A stretch of DNA of 64,000 nt from an uncultured Bacilli bacterium (GCA_934119955.1 CAKOSZ010000001.1:186001-250000); one strand, 5' to 3'; shown: positions 45,557 to 54,991, numbered from the stretch's first letter. Program-made: numbers and translations. Notes: generated from the sequence alone by a model not told the origin.

Positions 45557-47144
45557 AAAAAAGAAATTTAAATTAAAAAAGATTAATTTTCATCCTGTTA
45601 CAACATATTTATTATTAATATTAGGAACAATTATTTTAAGCTTAATTTTAAGTACTTTAAAGTTTCAGACTACATATAGTACAATTAGTGCAACTGATTT
45701 ATCAACTATTCAAAATACGGTTAATGTTGTAAATTTATTTAATTATGATGGTCTTAAATATATAATAAGTAATGCAAGTAGAAACTTTATTAGTTTTGCA
45801 CCTCTTAGTATGTTTTTAATAATGGCAATTGGTCTTGCTATTAGTGAAGCAAGTGGCTTTTTAGATTTATTATGTAAGAAAGTATTTGCTAAGATTGATA
45901 ATTTTAAAGTTACTTTTATGATTATTTTTATTGCAACTATTTCTACTATTATAAATGATATTGGTTATATTATTTTAATACCACTTGCTGCAAGAATCTT
46001 TGAATCTAAAAAAAGAAATCCTATGACAGGAGTAATTGCTGCTTTTTGTGGAGTAGCATTTGGTGCGGGAACAACAATTTTTGTAGGTTCAGCTGAGGTT
46101 TTATTAATTCCTTATACAACAAGTGCGGCTAGACTTGTAGATGCAACTTTTCATGTAAGTTTATTATCTAACTTATATATTATGATAATATCAACTATTA
46201 TTTTATCAGTTGTAGGAACAATTGTAATAGAAAAAATAATTGCTCCTAAGTTTGGAAGAGTTAAAGATAAAAAAGATTTATCAACCCTAACTGATATTGA
46301 AGTAATAGATGTAGAAGAATTAGAACAAGATAGATTAACCAGAGAATATAATGAAAAAAGAGGTTTAAAAAGAGCAATTATAGCAGCATTTGTAATAATT
46401 TCTATTTTTATTTATTCAATTATACCAAATTTACCTTTATCAGGAATGCTTTTGGATATGAATGAAAATACTTATTTAAAACAAATATTTGGTGATAATT
46501 CTTATTTCCAAGATGGTTTTACTTATATGATGTCACTTGTATTTATTGTGACAGGTCTTGCTTATGGGTATGGTTCTCGTAAGTTTAAAAAAGATCGTGA
46601 TGTTTTTGATGGATGTCATGAAAGTTTAAATAACTTAGGTGGAATTATTATTTTAATATTTGTGGCTTCTCAATTTATTGCTATTTTTAAGAGAACAAAT
46701 ATTGGTACTATTTTAACAGGAATTGTTGCAAATGTAATAGATAGTTTACCGTTTTCTGGTATTCCCCTACTCTTTGTTTCAATTATGTTGATTGCAATTG
46801 CAAATTTATTTTTAACAACATCCCAAGGAAAATGGATGATTTTAGCACCTGTTATTGTACCTCCTTTAATGCAATCTAATATTTCACCTCAATTTTTACA
46901 ATTTGTATTAAGAGCAGCTGATTCAATGACAAATGGTATTACACCTTTATCGGCATTTTTTGTTATATTTATTGCGTATATGAATATTTATAATAATGAT
47001 AAAGAAAAACCAATTGGAATTGTTCAAGGTATTAAAATAATTATGCCATATTGTATAATTATTTCACTTACTTGGTTGCTACTTTTAATTGGATGGTATA
47101 TAATAGGTTTACCAATTGGACCACATGTATATCCAACGGTGTAG
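45549..47144 (+). CDS. AbgT-family transporter
   Basis: A membrane protein of 531 residues with about 11-13 hydrophobic spans. Characteristic segments are APLSMFLIMAIGLAISEASG, FVGSAEVLLIPYTTSA, SQFIAIFKRTNIG and SQGKWMILAPVIVPPLM, as in the AbgT family. Members transport p-aminobenzoyl-glutamate or export sulfonamides; the substrate here is unknown. I prefer GTG 45549 over GTG 45540, because GGTGAT then serves as ribosome binding site. It overlaps the DUF951 end by 8 nt. Confidence 0.85.
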   Translation: MNKKKKFKLKKINFHPVTTYLLLILGTIILSLILSTLKFQTTYSTISATDLSTIQNTVNVVNLFNYDGLKYIISNASRNFISFAPLSMFLIMAIGLAISEASGFLDLLCKKVFAKIDNFKVTFMIIFIATISTIINDIGYIILIPLAARIFESKKRNPMTGVIAAFCGVAFGAGTTIFVGSAEVLLIPYTTSAARLVDATFHVSLLSNLYIMIISTIILSVVGTIVIEKIIAPKFGRVKDKKDLSTLTDIEVIDVEELEQDRLTREYNEKRGLKRAIIAAFVIISIFIYSIIPNLPLSGMLLDMNENTYLKQIFGDNSYFQDGFTYMMSLVFIVTGLAYGYGSRKFKKDRDVFDGCHESLNNLGGIIILIFVASQFIAIFKRTNIGTILTGIVANVIDSLPFSGIPLLFVSIMLIAIANLFLTTSQGKWMILAPVIVPPLMQSNISPQFLQFVLRAADSMTNGITPLSAFFVIFIAYMNIYNNDKEKPIGIVQGIKIIMPYCIIISLTWLLLLIGWYIIGLPIGPHVYPTV

Positions 47145-47152
47145 GAGGAATT

Positions 47153-48244
47153 ATGTTAAAAGCAGGAATTGTAGGATTACCAAATGTAGGTAAATCAACT
47201 TTATTTAATGCAATTACAAAACAAAATATATTAGCAGCAAATTATCCATTTGCAACTATTGAACCAAATGTGGGAATAGTAAGTGTTCCTGATGTTAGAA
47301 TGAATGTTTTAAATGATATGTATATGCCAGAGAGATTAATTCTAGCAAGTTTTGAATTTACTGATATTGCAGGTCTTGTAAAAGGAGCCTCTACTGGGGA
47401 AGGACTTGGTAATAAATTCTTATCGCATATAAGAGAAGTAGATGCAATTGTTGAAGTTGTTAGATGTTTTGATGATAGTAATATTATCCATGTAGAAGGA
47501 TCATGTAATCCTATACGTGATGTTGAAATTATTAATCTAGAACTTACTATAAGTGATTTAGAAATAATTAATAATCGTTTAGAAAAGATAGAAAAAAAAG
47601 CAATGACTACCAAAGATAGTGAGTCTTTACTTGAAGTAGAAGTTTTAAGAAAAGCCAAAAGTGCTCTTGAAAAATCTATTCCATTAAGAGAATTAGACTT
47701 AAATGAAGATGAAAAATTTAGATTAAAGGCTTTTCAATTTTTAACTTTAAAACCAATAATCTATGTTGCTAACATAAATGAAGCAGAGCTTAGTCTTGCT
47801 GATAATAACTATGTTTTATCTTTAAAAGAATATGCTAAAAATAATAAAGTAATAAAAATGTGTGCTAAGGTTGAAAGTGAATTAACAGAGTTATCAATTG
47901 AAGATAAAGAAGAAATGCTTAGTATGTTAGGAATTAAAGCAAGTGGTTTAGATGATTTGATAAATGCAACTTATGAATTACTTGGTTTAAAAACTTATTT
48001 TACAGTTGGACCAGATGAAGTTAGAGCATGGACTTTCAAGGATGGTATGAAAGCACCTGAATGTGCTGGTATAATTCATACAGATTTTCAAAAAGGTTTT
48101 ATTAAAGCAGAAGTTATTAGTTATAATGATTTAATAAATTGTGGTAGTGAATTAAAAGCCAAAGAATCTGGTAAATTAAGAATAGAAGGAAAGGATTATG
48201 TAATGAAAGATGGTGACATTTGCCATTTTAGATTTAATAGGTGA
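47153..48244 (+). CDS. ychF: Redox-regulated ATPase YchF/OLA1
   Basis: A 363-residue Obg-family P-loop protein that prefers ATP: GLPNVGKSTLFNAIT, the G3 region DIAGLVKGAS, G4-position YVANINEAE, and a C-terminal TGS-like domain (LKTYFTVGPDEVRAWTF, GDICHFRFN). Start ATG 47153 has GTAGGAGGA. It ends in TGA. Confidence 0.97.
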   Translation: MLKAGIVGLPNVGKSTLFNAITKQNILAANYPFATIEPNVGIVSVPDVRMNVLNDMYMPERLILASFEFTDIAGLVKGASTGEGLGNKFLSHIREVDAIVEVVRCFDDSNIIHVEGSCNPIRDVEIINLELTISDLEIINNRLEKIEKKAMTTKDSESLLEVEVLRKAKSALEKSIPLRELDLNEDEKFRLKAFQFLTLKPIIYVANINEAELSLADNNYVLSLKEYAKNNKVIKMCAKVESELTELSIEDKEEMLSMLGIKASGLDDLINATYELLGLKTYFTVGPDEVRAWTFKDGMKAPECAGIIHTDFQKGFIKAEVISYNDLINCGSELKAKESGKLRIEGKDYVMKDGDICHFRFNR

Positions 48245-48248
48245 TATA

Positions 48249-48884
48249 GTGTATAGTTATATAGAAGAATTTAATGATCTTAGAGAGTTAGTAAATTATC
48301 TTGGTCCTCTTGGAGTATTTCTTATTATAATATTTTTTATAGCCATTATAATTTTTTATGTATTTAGTTCCTTAGGACTTATGGAACTTGCTAAAAAGAA
48401 TAAAGTTCCAAATCCATGGTTATCATTTATTCCCATAGGACGTCATTATTTACTTGGAAAATTAGGATATGAAGTGTACGAGAAAAATGGTTTAGAAAAT
48501 AAACAAATTGCCTATATAATGTTAGCATTAAGTGCGGCCTCAGTAACTAGAATATTTGATGGACCAGCAACACTTGCCTTAGTTGTTTTATCTTGGCTAT
48601 GCTATAATAAAATTTATCAATATTTAATACCTGAAAAAGCCACAACTTATACATTTCTATCATTCTTCTTTAATGGAATACCTTTATATTTTAATCCTAG
48701 TATTATAAAACCATATGAAGAAGAAGTAATAGTAACTGAGAATAAAGAAGGAGCAACTAATCAAGAAACGAATGAAAAACAAGAAACAACTACAAAAACT
48801 ACTCCTAATTTTTGTTCTTCTTGTGGTACTAAATTAAGTAAAAAGGCTAACTTTTGTCCAGAATGTGGTAAAAAAATAAACTAA
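48249..48884 (+). CDS. Membrane protein with C-terminal zinc ribbon, unknown function
   Basis: A 211-residue protein with a long membrane span (GPLGVFLIIIFFIAIIIFYV), further hydrophobic helices at about 90-135, a flexible Glu/Thr-rich linker and a C-terminal zinc ribbon FCSSCGTKLSK plus FCPECGKKI. The region after the first span (LAKKNKVPNPWLSFIPIGR) is common in Firmicute membrane proteins of unknown function. I choose GTG 48249: AGGTGAT at the ychF stop is its ribosome binding site; a longer frame starts inside ychF. Confidence 0.72.
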   Translation: MYSYIEEFNDLRELVNYLGPLGVFLIIIFFIAIIIFYVFSSLGLMELAKKNKVPNPWLSFIPIGRHYLLGKLGYEVYEKNGLENKQIAYIMLALSAASVTRIFDGPATLALVVLSWLCYNKIYQYLIPEKATTYTFLSFFFNGIPLYFNPSIIKPYEEEVIVTENKEGATNQETNEKQETTTKTTPNFCSSCGTKLSKKANFCPECGKKIN

Positions 48885-48902
48885 ATTTCTAGTTTATTTT
48901 TT
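48871..48902. terminator. Bidirectional terminator between convergent genes
   Basis: AAAAAATAAACTA-aatttc-TAGTTTATTTTTT, a 13-pair stem overlapping the stop codons of both the zinc-ribbon gene and the radical SAM gene. Confidence 0.82.
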
Positions 48903-49818
48903 TTGCTTTTTTACCTTGATAAGTATCTCTATTTTTAAGTTCTTTATCAATATCATTTAAAACAACAAATTTTTTGACAAGCCAAGTTGGTTCAATTAAA
49001 TCTTCTACCTTAGGATCACCTGTAATTCTATTAATTACAATATCGCTTCTTAATAATTCTAATTGATTTACTACTATATCAATATATTCGTCTTTTGTTA
49101 AAATAGGAAATTTTTCTTTTTCATACAATTCAGCCAATCTTGTATTTTTTAAAACATGAAGCATATGAATCTTAATACCTTGAATATCTTGAATGTTTAA
49201 ATATTTAACAGTTTCAAGCATCATTTCCTTAGTTTCATAAGGAAGTCCATTTATAATATGAACAACAACATTTATTTTTCTTTCTCTTAGTTTCTTAACC
49301 ATACTTTCAAACTCTTCTAGGGAGTGGCATCTATTAATTAATTTACTTGTTTTATCATGAATTGTTTGTAAACCTAATTCAACTGTTAAAAATGTTCTTT
49401 TATTTAAATCAGTTAAATAATCTAAACACTCATCTGTTATAGAATCAGGTCTTGTTGCTATACTAAGACCAACTACATCTTGAATTTTTAAAATTGGTTC
49501 AAATCTTTCTTTTAATACTTCAACCGGAGCATATGTGTTAGTTCCTGCTTGAAAATAACCAATAAACTTACAATTTTTCCATTTATTAAGCATTATTTCT
49601 TTAACCTTATTAAATTGAGTTACTACATCATCATGAATATCCCCAGCATATTCTCCACTTTTAAGACTAGAACAATAGATACATCCCCCTACTCCCTTAG
49701 TTCCATCTCTATTTGGACAAGTAAAATTACAATTTAAACTAATTTTAGCAATTTTAGAACCAAATACTCCTTTATAAAAACTATCCAAAGTATAATATCT
49801 TTTATTATTTAAATACAT
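48889..49818 (-). CDS. TIGR01212-type radical SAM protein (YtqA-like)
   Basis: 309 residues. It starts MYLNNKRYYTLDSFYKGVFG and carries the extended cluster motif CNFTCPNRDGTKGVGGCIYC, where three Cys bind the [4Fe-4S] cluster. It continues with YFQAGTNTYAP, TVELGLQT and HIINGLPYETKE. The family belongs to the Elp3-like radical SAM group; in Bacillus the homologue is YtqA, of uncertain function. ATG 49818 has AGGTGAT; a longer frame upstream has no ribosome binding site. Confidence 0.92.
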   Translation of the reverse strand: MYLNNKRYYTLDSFYKGVFGSKIAKISLNCNFTCPNRDGTKGVGGCIYCSSLKSGEYAGDIHDDVVTQFNKVKEIMLNKWKNCKFIGYFQAGTNTYAPVEVLKERFEPILKIQDVVGLSIATRPDSITDECLDYLTDLNKRTFLTVELGLQTIHDKTSKLINRCHSLEEFESMVKKLRERKINVVVHIINGLPYETKEMMLETVKYLNIQDIQGIKIHMLHVLKNTRLAELYEKEKFPILTKDEYIDIVVNQLELLRSDIVINRITGDPKVEDLIEPTWLVKKFVVLNDIDKELKNRDTYQGKKAKKIN

Positions 49819-49869
49819 AAAATCACCTGTAAATAAAATAACACTTATTGAAAAAAAGCACAAGATTAA

Positions 49870-49898
49870 TTTACAAGGTATTTTTTAAATGCTATAAT
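49870..49898 (+). promoter_or_regulatory. Promoter of the D,D-carboxypeptidase gene
   Basis: TTTACA (49870-49875), a 17-nt spacer and TATAAT (49893-49898), followed by AGAGGCGAT and ATG 49918. Confidence 0.82.
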
Positions 49899-49917
49899 AT
49901 AGATAATAGAGGCGATT

Positions 49918-51030
49918 ATGAAGAGAAAATTAAATAAAAAAAATATTATTATTTTAAGTATTATAGTTTTATTAATATTAGTAGAAATCATTAATCCAAT
50001 TAAATTATATAATAAACATTTATTAAAAGAATTAAGTTATAGTGATTCTAGTATTAATACTATTTTAAAATATGGTAAGAAAGACAAAGTATTAAATAGT
50101 AAAAATAATAAAACTTTAAATAAAATATTTGCAAGTAAAGATTATAATGATAAAAACTTTGATATTTATTTAGAATTAAATGATAGTGATATAACTAATT
50201 TTGTTTCTTTAACTAATTCTTTAATTGATAAAGGTTATAATGCCAAAGAAATAAACGGTATTTTAAAAAATAGTAGTGAAGAAGATGTTTTAGAATTTTT
50301 TAAATTAGATTATCAAGAAGATATTGATAATTATATAAAGTATGATTTTTTTAAACTTAATAAATATCAAGAATATAAAAACTATAAAAAAGAAAATAAT
50401 CTTGATTATGAAAGTGTTGTTGTTAAAGTAAATATTGGTCTTAATAAGGTTTATTATGAAGATGCAAATACTGTTTTAAAGTTTTCTCAAACAATGCTTG
50501 TTAATAAATATAATGGTTTAGGTAAAGATTTTATTCCAAATAATTTAGTAAGTGTTTCAAAAGAATATGCAATTGATTCTAAACAAAAAGCAAATAAAGA
50601 AATGTATGAAGCATTTATTAAGATGTCAAATGATTGTAAGAAAGAAACTGGTTATAAAGTACTATTTAGATCAGGTTACAGAGATTATAAAAGTCAAGAA
50701 GATACATATAATTTGTATTTAAAAACATATGGTAAAAAATATGCTGAGGAATATGCTGCTCATCCAGGTTTTTCAGAACATCAAACAGGACTTGCGGTTG
50801 ATATAAAAGCAGAGTCTAGTAATACTTTTGCCGGGACAAAAGAAAGTACTTGGTTAAGTAAAAATGCTCATAAATATGGTTTTATTTTAAGATATGCTAA
50901 AAAAGAAGAAGATACGACAGGTTATAAATACGAATCTTGGCACTATCGTTATGTTGGAAGCATTGCAGAAAAAGTATATGAATCTAATATGACATATGAT
51001 GAGTATTATATAAGATTTTTAGATAAATAG
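49918..51030 (+). CDS. D-alanyl-D-alanine carboxypeptidase of the VanY/LdcB (M15B) family
   Basis: A 370-residue wall enzyme with one N-terminal membrane anchor (about residues 8-26), a long Lys/Asn-rich spacer and a C-terminal M15B domain. Zinc and catalytic motifs are FRSGYRDYKSQ, HPGFSEHQTGLAVDIK and YESWHYRYVG. It trims stem peptides of peptidoglycan outside the membrane. Its presence shows the organism has a cell wall. Confidence 0.93.
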   Translation: MKRKLNKKNIIILSIIVLLILVEIINPIKLYNKHLLKELSYSDSSINTILKYGKKDKVLNSKNNKTLNKIFASKDYNDKNFDIYLELNDSDITNFVSLTNSLIDKGYNAKEINGILKNSSEEDVLEFFKLDYQEDIDNYIKYDFFKLNKYQEYKNYKKENNLDYESVVVKVNIGLNKVYYEDANTVLKFSQTMLVNKYNGLGKDFIPNNLVSVSKEYAIDSKQKANKEMYEAFIKMSNDCKKETGYKVLFRSGYRDYKSQEDTYNLYLKTYGKKYAEEYAAHPGFSEHQTGLAVDIKAESSNTFAGTKESTWLSKNAHKYGFILRYAKKEEDTTGYKYESWHYRYVGSIAEKVYESNMTYDEYYIRFLDK

Positions 51031-51039
51031 GAGGTTATT

Positions 51040-53427
51040 ATGTATAATTTAGGCCCTCAATTTAGAATAGATCAAGAAAAATTAAAAGTAAATGAAAAAT
51101 GTGTTTTTACAGGTAATAAATATAGAATAGAAGTATTAAGTGAAAGATTAATAAGAATTGAGTATAGTGAAACTGGTAAATTTGTTGATTTGGCTAGTAA
51201 TTTAGTAATATGTAGAAATTTTGAAAGACCTATGTTTGAACATAAAGAAGATGAAGCATTTATTTATATTAGTACTAAGTATATTAATTTTCGCTATTTA
51301 AAAAATGCAAAATTCAGTGAAAAGAGTTTATCTGCAACTATTAATTATAGTAAAAAAGAATGGTTTTATACTCAAAAAGAAGTTAAAAACTATGGAGGTA
51401 CAACTGTATCTTTGGATAATACAACTAAATTACCTAATTTAGAAAAAGGTTTATTTAATCCAGATATGTATTTGATTTTAGATGATTCTAATACTTTATT
51501 ATTTGATGAAGGATCAAATGTTTTAAAAAGAGAAAATAATAGCAAAGATATATATATATTTGCATATAGTAATGATTTTAATTTAGTTTTACATGATTAT
51601 TTCACCTTAACAGGATATCCATCCTTTATTCCAAGATATGCTCTTGGTACTTGGTGGAGTAGAGATATTCCTTATCAAGATGAACATATAATATCTTTAA
51701 TGAATAAATTTAGAATGAATGGTATTCCTATTTCAGTTTTTTTGTTTGATAATGATTGGAGTATTAAATTAAAAGATTATTCAACTACTTCTGGTTTTTC
51801 CTTCAATACTAGATTAATAAAAGATCCTAATCGTTTAATTAGTATTTTACATCAAATGGGAGTTTATGTAGGTGTGAAAATTAATCCCAAAGATGGAATA
51901 TTTTCCCATGAAACTTATTTTCCTGAGGCTAGAAAATATATTCAATTAAATAAAAAAGGTTATATAGACTTTAATCCTTTTGATGCAAGATTTATGGATT
52001 TATTTTTAAAATTATTTCTTCATCCCCTAGAAAATATGGGAATAGATTTATTTTGGAATGATTATGATGTTCTTGAAAATAGAAATTCTTTATTTATTTT
52101 AAATGATTATATAAAAAAAGATATGGAAAGAAGTGGCAAGAGAAGTATTGTCTTAGGAAGAAATGCTAATTTTGCACCACATAGATACCCTGTTTTATAT
52201 TCAGGTCATAATGAAATAAGTTTTGATGTTTTAAAATTTTTACCTTATTTTAATTTAACGGCATCTAATATAGGAGTATCTATTTGGAGTCATGATGTAG
52301 CAGGTTCAGTTGGAGGAATTGAAAATAAAGAATTTTATATAAGAAGTGTTGAATTTTCTGTTTTCTCTCCATTTGTTAGATTTAATACAGAAAGTGGTAC
52401 TTATTATAAAAGAGAACCATGGAGATGGGATATTGTTACTAATAATATAGTTACTTATTATCTAAGACTTAGAAATCAATTAATACCATATCTTTATACT
52501 GAAATGTATTATTATCATAAAGAAGGAATTCCTTTAATAAAACCTTTCTATTATGATTATCCATTTGCCTATGATGATCCTACTTATATAAACCAATATT
52601 TCTTAGGTTCATCAATGTTAATCTCACCTATTGTTAAATTAAGCGATCCTTTAATAAATAGAACAATTCAAAGATTCTTTATTCCAGAAGGAATTTGGTA
52701 TGATTTTAAAACTGGAAAAAAATTCGTTGGAAATAAAAAATATGTATCTTTCTATAAAATAGAAGATTATCCTGTATTTGTTCCCTCAGGAAGTATTATT
52801 CCTCTTGCTGGTATAAATGATTTAATGAGTACTAAACCACCAAAAGAATTAGAAATTCATATTTTTCCAGGTAAAAGTAATTCTTATAATTTATATGAAG
52901 ATGATGGTATTACTAATTATTATAAACAAGGAGAATTTGTTATAACTAATATAGATTATAATTATCTTGCCAATAACTACACTTTAATAATAAGACCAGT
53001 TGATGGTAATCCTAATCTATTATTTACAGAAAGAGATTATAAAATAAGATTTAGAAATACTAAAATGGCTAATAATGTAAACGTTTACTTGGCCGATAAA
53101 GAATTAAAATTTAAATCATATTTAGAAGATACTGACTTTGTTGTAGAAGTTAAAAACGTATCAACTGCTTCTCAATTAACTATTAATTGTCAAGGAAGTG
53201 ATATAGAAATAGATGCTTTAATGCTTTTAAATGATGATATAGATAGTATCTTATCTGATCTAGAAGCACCTACTATTTTAAAAGATCCAATTGCAAGAAT
53301 TTTATTTAATAAAGAATTATCTATTTCTAAAAAAAGAATAGAAATAAGAAAATTAAAGAAAAAAGGATTAGATAAAAGAAGTATAAAAGTATTTTTAAGA
53401 TTACTTGAATACATGAATGAAGTATAG
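51040..53427 (+). CDS. Glycoside hydrolase family 31 enzyme
   Basis: A 795-residue protein of the alpha-glucosidase/alpha-xylosidase fold. The N-terminal beta domain has a VSLDNTTKLPNLEKGLFN-type segment, and the barrel starts ALGTWWSRDIPY. The expected nucleophile loop (W.DMNE in most members) reads LFWNDYDVLEN, so the Asp is kept but the rest is changed. The acid/base Asp is in IWSHDVAGSVGG, and the barrel ends SPFVRFNTESG. No signal peptide, so it is intracellular. It starts 9 nt after the peptidase. It may act on imported oligosaccharides; the substrate is not evident. Confidence 0.9.
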   Translation: MYNLGPQFRIDQEKLKVNEKCVFTGNKYRIEVLSERLIRIEYSETGKFVDLASNLVICRNFERPMFEHKEDEAFIYISTKYINFRYLKNAKFSEKSLSATINYSKKEWFYTQKEVKNYGGTTVSLDNTTKLPNLEKGLFNPDMYLILDDSNTLLFDEGSNVLKRENNSKDIYIFAYSNDFNLVLHDYFTLTGYPSFIPRYALGTWWSRDIPYQDEHIISLMNKFRMNGIPISVFLFDNDWSIKLKDYSTTSGFSFNTRLIKDPNRLISILHQMGVYVGVKINPKDGIFSHETYFPEARKYIQLNKKGYIDFNPFDARFMDLFLKLFLHPLENMGIDLFWNDYDVLENRNSLFILNDYIKKDMERSGKRSIVLGRNANFAPHRYPVLYSGHNEISFDVLKFLPYFNLTASNIGVSIWSHDVAGSVGGIENKEFYIRSVEFSVFSPFVRFNTESGTYYKREPWRWDIVTNNIVTYYLRLRNQLIPYLYTEMYYYHKEGIPLIKPFYYDYPFAYDDPTYINQYFLGSSMLISPIVKLSDPLINRTIQRFFIPEGIWYDFKTGKKFVGNKKYVSFYKIEDYPVFVPSGSIIPLAGINDLMSTKPPKELEIHIFPGKSNSYNLYEDDGITNYYKQGEFVITNIDYNYLANNYTLIIRPVDGNPNLLFTERDYKIRFRNTKMANNVNVYLADKELKFKSYLEDTDFVVEVKNVSTASQLTINCQGSDIEIDALMLLNDDIDSILSDLEAPTILKDPIARILFNKELSISKKRIEIRKLKKKGLDKRSIKVFLRLLEYMNEV

Positions 53428-53428
53428 T

Positions 53429-53456
53429 AAAATACTACCCAAGGAGGTAGTATTTT
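53429..53456 (+). promoter_or_regulatory. Hairpin that sequesters the next ribosome binding site
   Basis: AAAATACTACC-caagga-GGTAGTATTTT is an 11-pair perfect stem 2 nt after the GH31 stop. The loop and right arm contain the whole AAGGAGG that must serve ATG 53458. It may be an attenuating terminator, a translational switch, or both. Confidence 0.72.
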
Positions 53457-53457
53457 T

Positions 53458-54168
53458 ATGAAAAAATTAATAGATAAAATATTATCTTCTAATAAAGTAG
53501 AAAAGATAATAGAAAAACTATATAATAAATATACTAAAATAATAAAAAAGTTATTAACTAGATATAATTTAAAAAATGATTTAAAACAAGGTAAAATATA
53601 TACTATCATAGTGCTTATAATTATTCTATTATTAATAATGGTATTATTTACTTTCTTTTCAATTGCTTTAAACTCTTTAATTGGTCTTAATTTTATCTTA
53701 ACTATTTTTAAATCTATTTTATTTCTTTTAAAATGTTCTTATTTAATATTTAAAAATAAAAAAGATTTAATTATTAAATATATAAATAATTTATTAAGTA
53801 AAGAAAAAGTAAAAATAAAAGAATTAAAATTAGAAAATATACCAACATTTGAATATAGTATTTTAGTTGATATAGAAAATACTATTTTAAAAATTAATAC
53901 TTTAAATATAGAAGGTAAACAAAAAGAAGAATTATTAAATGAATTAAAAAATATAACTTTATTATTAAAAATAAATGATAATACTTTTCAGGATGAAATA
54001 ACTAATTTAAAATATAAACAAGATATTTGTAAACAATTAACAAATGTTTTATATAAAATAAAAGAAATAGAAACTAAAAGTATTCAAAGAATTAATTTAG
54101 ATGTAAACAAAGAAATAATTATAGAAGAAATAAATAAATCTAAAAAATTAATAAAAAGAATTGATTAA
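53458..54168 (+). CDS. Membrane protein of unknown function with helical C-terminus
   Basis: A 236-residue protein with a basic N-terminal helix, two hydrophobic segments (about 48-70 and 73-93), and a helical, Lys/Glu/Ile-rich C-terminal part of about 130 residues likely to form coiled coils. No family recognised. Its ribosome binding site is inside a stable hairpin. It is separated from leuS by a T-box, so it ends its transcription unit. Confidence 0.65.
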   Translation: MKKLIDKILSSNKVEKIIEKLYNKYTKIIKKLLTRYNLKNDLKQGKIYTIIVLIIILLLIMVLFTFFSIALNSLIGLNFILTIFKSILFLLKCSYLIFKNKKDLIIKYINNLLSKEKVKIKELKLENIPTFEYSILVDIENTILKINTLNIEGKQKEELLNELKNITLLLKINDNTFQDEITNLKYKQDICKQLTNVLYKIKEIETKSIQRINLDVNKEIIIEEINKSKKLIKRID

Positions 54169-54431
54169 TTTAAAAAAATTACAATTTAAGTATATTAATG
54201 GTAAAGAATAGTACTTGAAATATCACAACAAATAGTTGTGATATAGATACTAAAACTTGTAAAATAGCATTTTTTTACACTTATGGTGTTTTTACGATGG
54301 TATTTCTAAAATTAAATATAGTAATAACAGGTGGAACTGGTACTAAAAGTGATCTGTTTGAGATTGCATTAAAAAATTAGTGAAAAGTACTTGAAAAAAT
54401 AATATTTATGTGGTTAAATAGTCTTGTAATT
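54169..54431 (+). other. Unexplained structured stretch before the T-box
   Basis: This 263-base gap contains a strong hairpin (ATATCACAAC-aaata-GTTGTGATAT, 54220-54244) and a small ACAC-ttatg-GTGT-TTTTT terminator-like element near 54280-54300. A GTGGAACTGGTAC string near 54333 resembles a T-box core. The phrase AGTACTTGAAA occurs both near 54210 and 54386. It may be a decayed or second T-box-like leader. I see no gene with a ribosome binding site. Confidence 0.4.
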
Positions 54432-54600
54432 ATTAAAGAAGTAGTAGTTATGGTTCTATTTTAAGAGAGTTAGTGGAAGGTGAGAACTAATAATAGATAT
54501 TAATGAACTTGTCTTATTTATAATAATCGTTTATCGCGTTAAGAAATTAAGTTAAATTAAGGATGGTACCGTCTATTTAGACTCCTTTGTACCATTCTTT
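54432..54600 (+). promoter_or_regulatory. Leucine T-box riboswitch
   Basis: Stem I apical motifs AGAGAGTTAG and GGAAGGTGAGAACT are present. The specifier loop reads ATGAACTTG with CTT (Leu) as specifier codon. The antiterminator bulge contains AGGATGGTACCG, where TGGT pairs with the uncharged tRNA ACCA end. The terminator is ATGGTAC...GTACCAT followed by TCTTTTTATTTT. Uncharged tRNA-Leu should prevent termination and raise expression of the small membrane protein and leuS. The specifier agrees with leuS downstream. Confidence 0.88.
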
Positions 54601-54616
54601 TTATTTTAGGAGGAAT

Positions 54617-54991
54617 ATGAGTTTATATGATTTGTATTGGTTTTTAGGTATATTTATTGTTATTTATGTATTTTATTTGTTTTTTTCGGTTTTAAAGAAA
54701 AAGAAATTTAATAAGAATAAGGTACCGGTTGAATTAAGACTTTTAATTAATAAGTATCGACTTGATATGTCTAAGATTAATTATCGTGGTATTATGAATA
54801 GGATTGGAATAGTTAGTTCTTTTGATATTGCATTTGTTGCTACTTTTGTATTTAAGTATATTAAAAATGAAATACTAATGTTTTTAATAGGAAGTGTTAT
54901 GTTAATTCCTTTAATTATAATTACATTTAGTTTTATTGGTAAATATTATGTGAAGAAAGGTTGTGTTATTAATGGAAACAAAGAAAATTGA
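54617..54991 (+). CDS. Small membrane protein between the T-box and leuS
   Basis: A 124-residue protein with one N-terminal span (YWFLGIFIVIYVFYLFFSVL), a basic KKKKFNKNK patch, and two closely spaced hydrophobic segments at the C-terminus (about 70-110). No family recognised. The start ATG 54617 has TAGGAGGA directly after the T-box terminator, and the end overlaps leuS by 20 nt, so it is under leucine T-box control. Why a membrane protein shares this control is unknown. Confidence 0.75.
   Translation: MSLYDLYWFLGIFIVIYVFYLFFSVLKKKKFNKNKVPVELRLLINKYRLDMSKINYRGIMNRIGIVSSFDIAFVATFVFKYIKNEILMFLIGSVMLIPLIIITFSFIGKYYVKKGCVINGNKEN

Noticed and set aside
54220..54370. An open frame ending VITGGTGTKSDLFEIALKN before the T-box
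   Set aside because: It has no start with a ribosome site, lies in structured leader RNA, and resembles no family I know; more likely chance or a leader.
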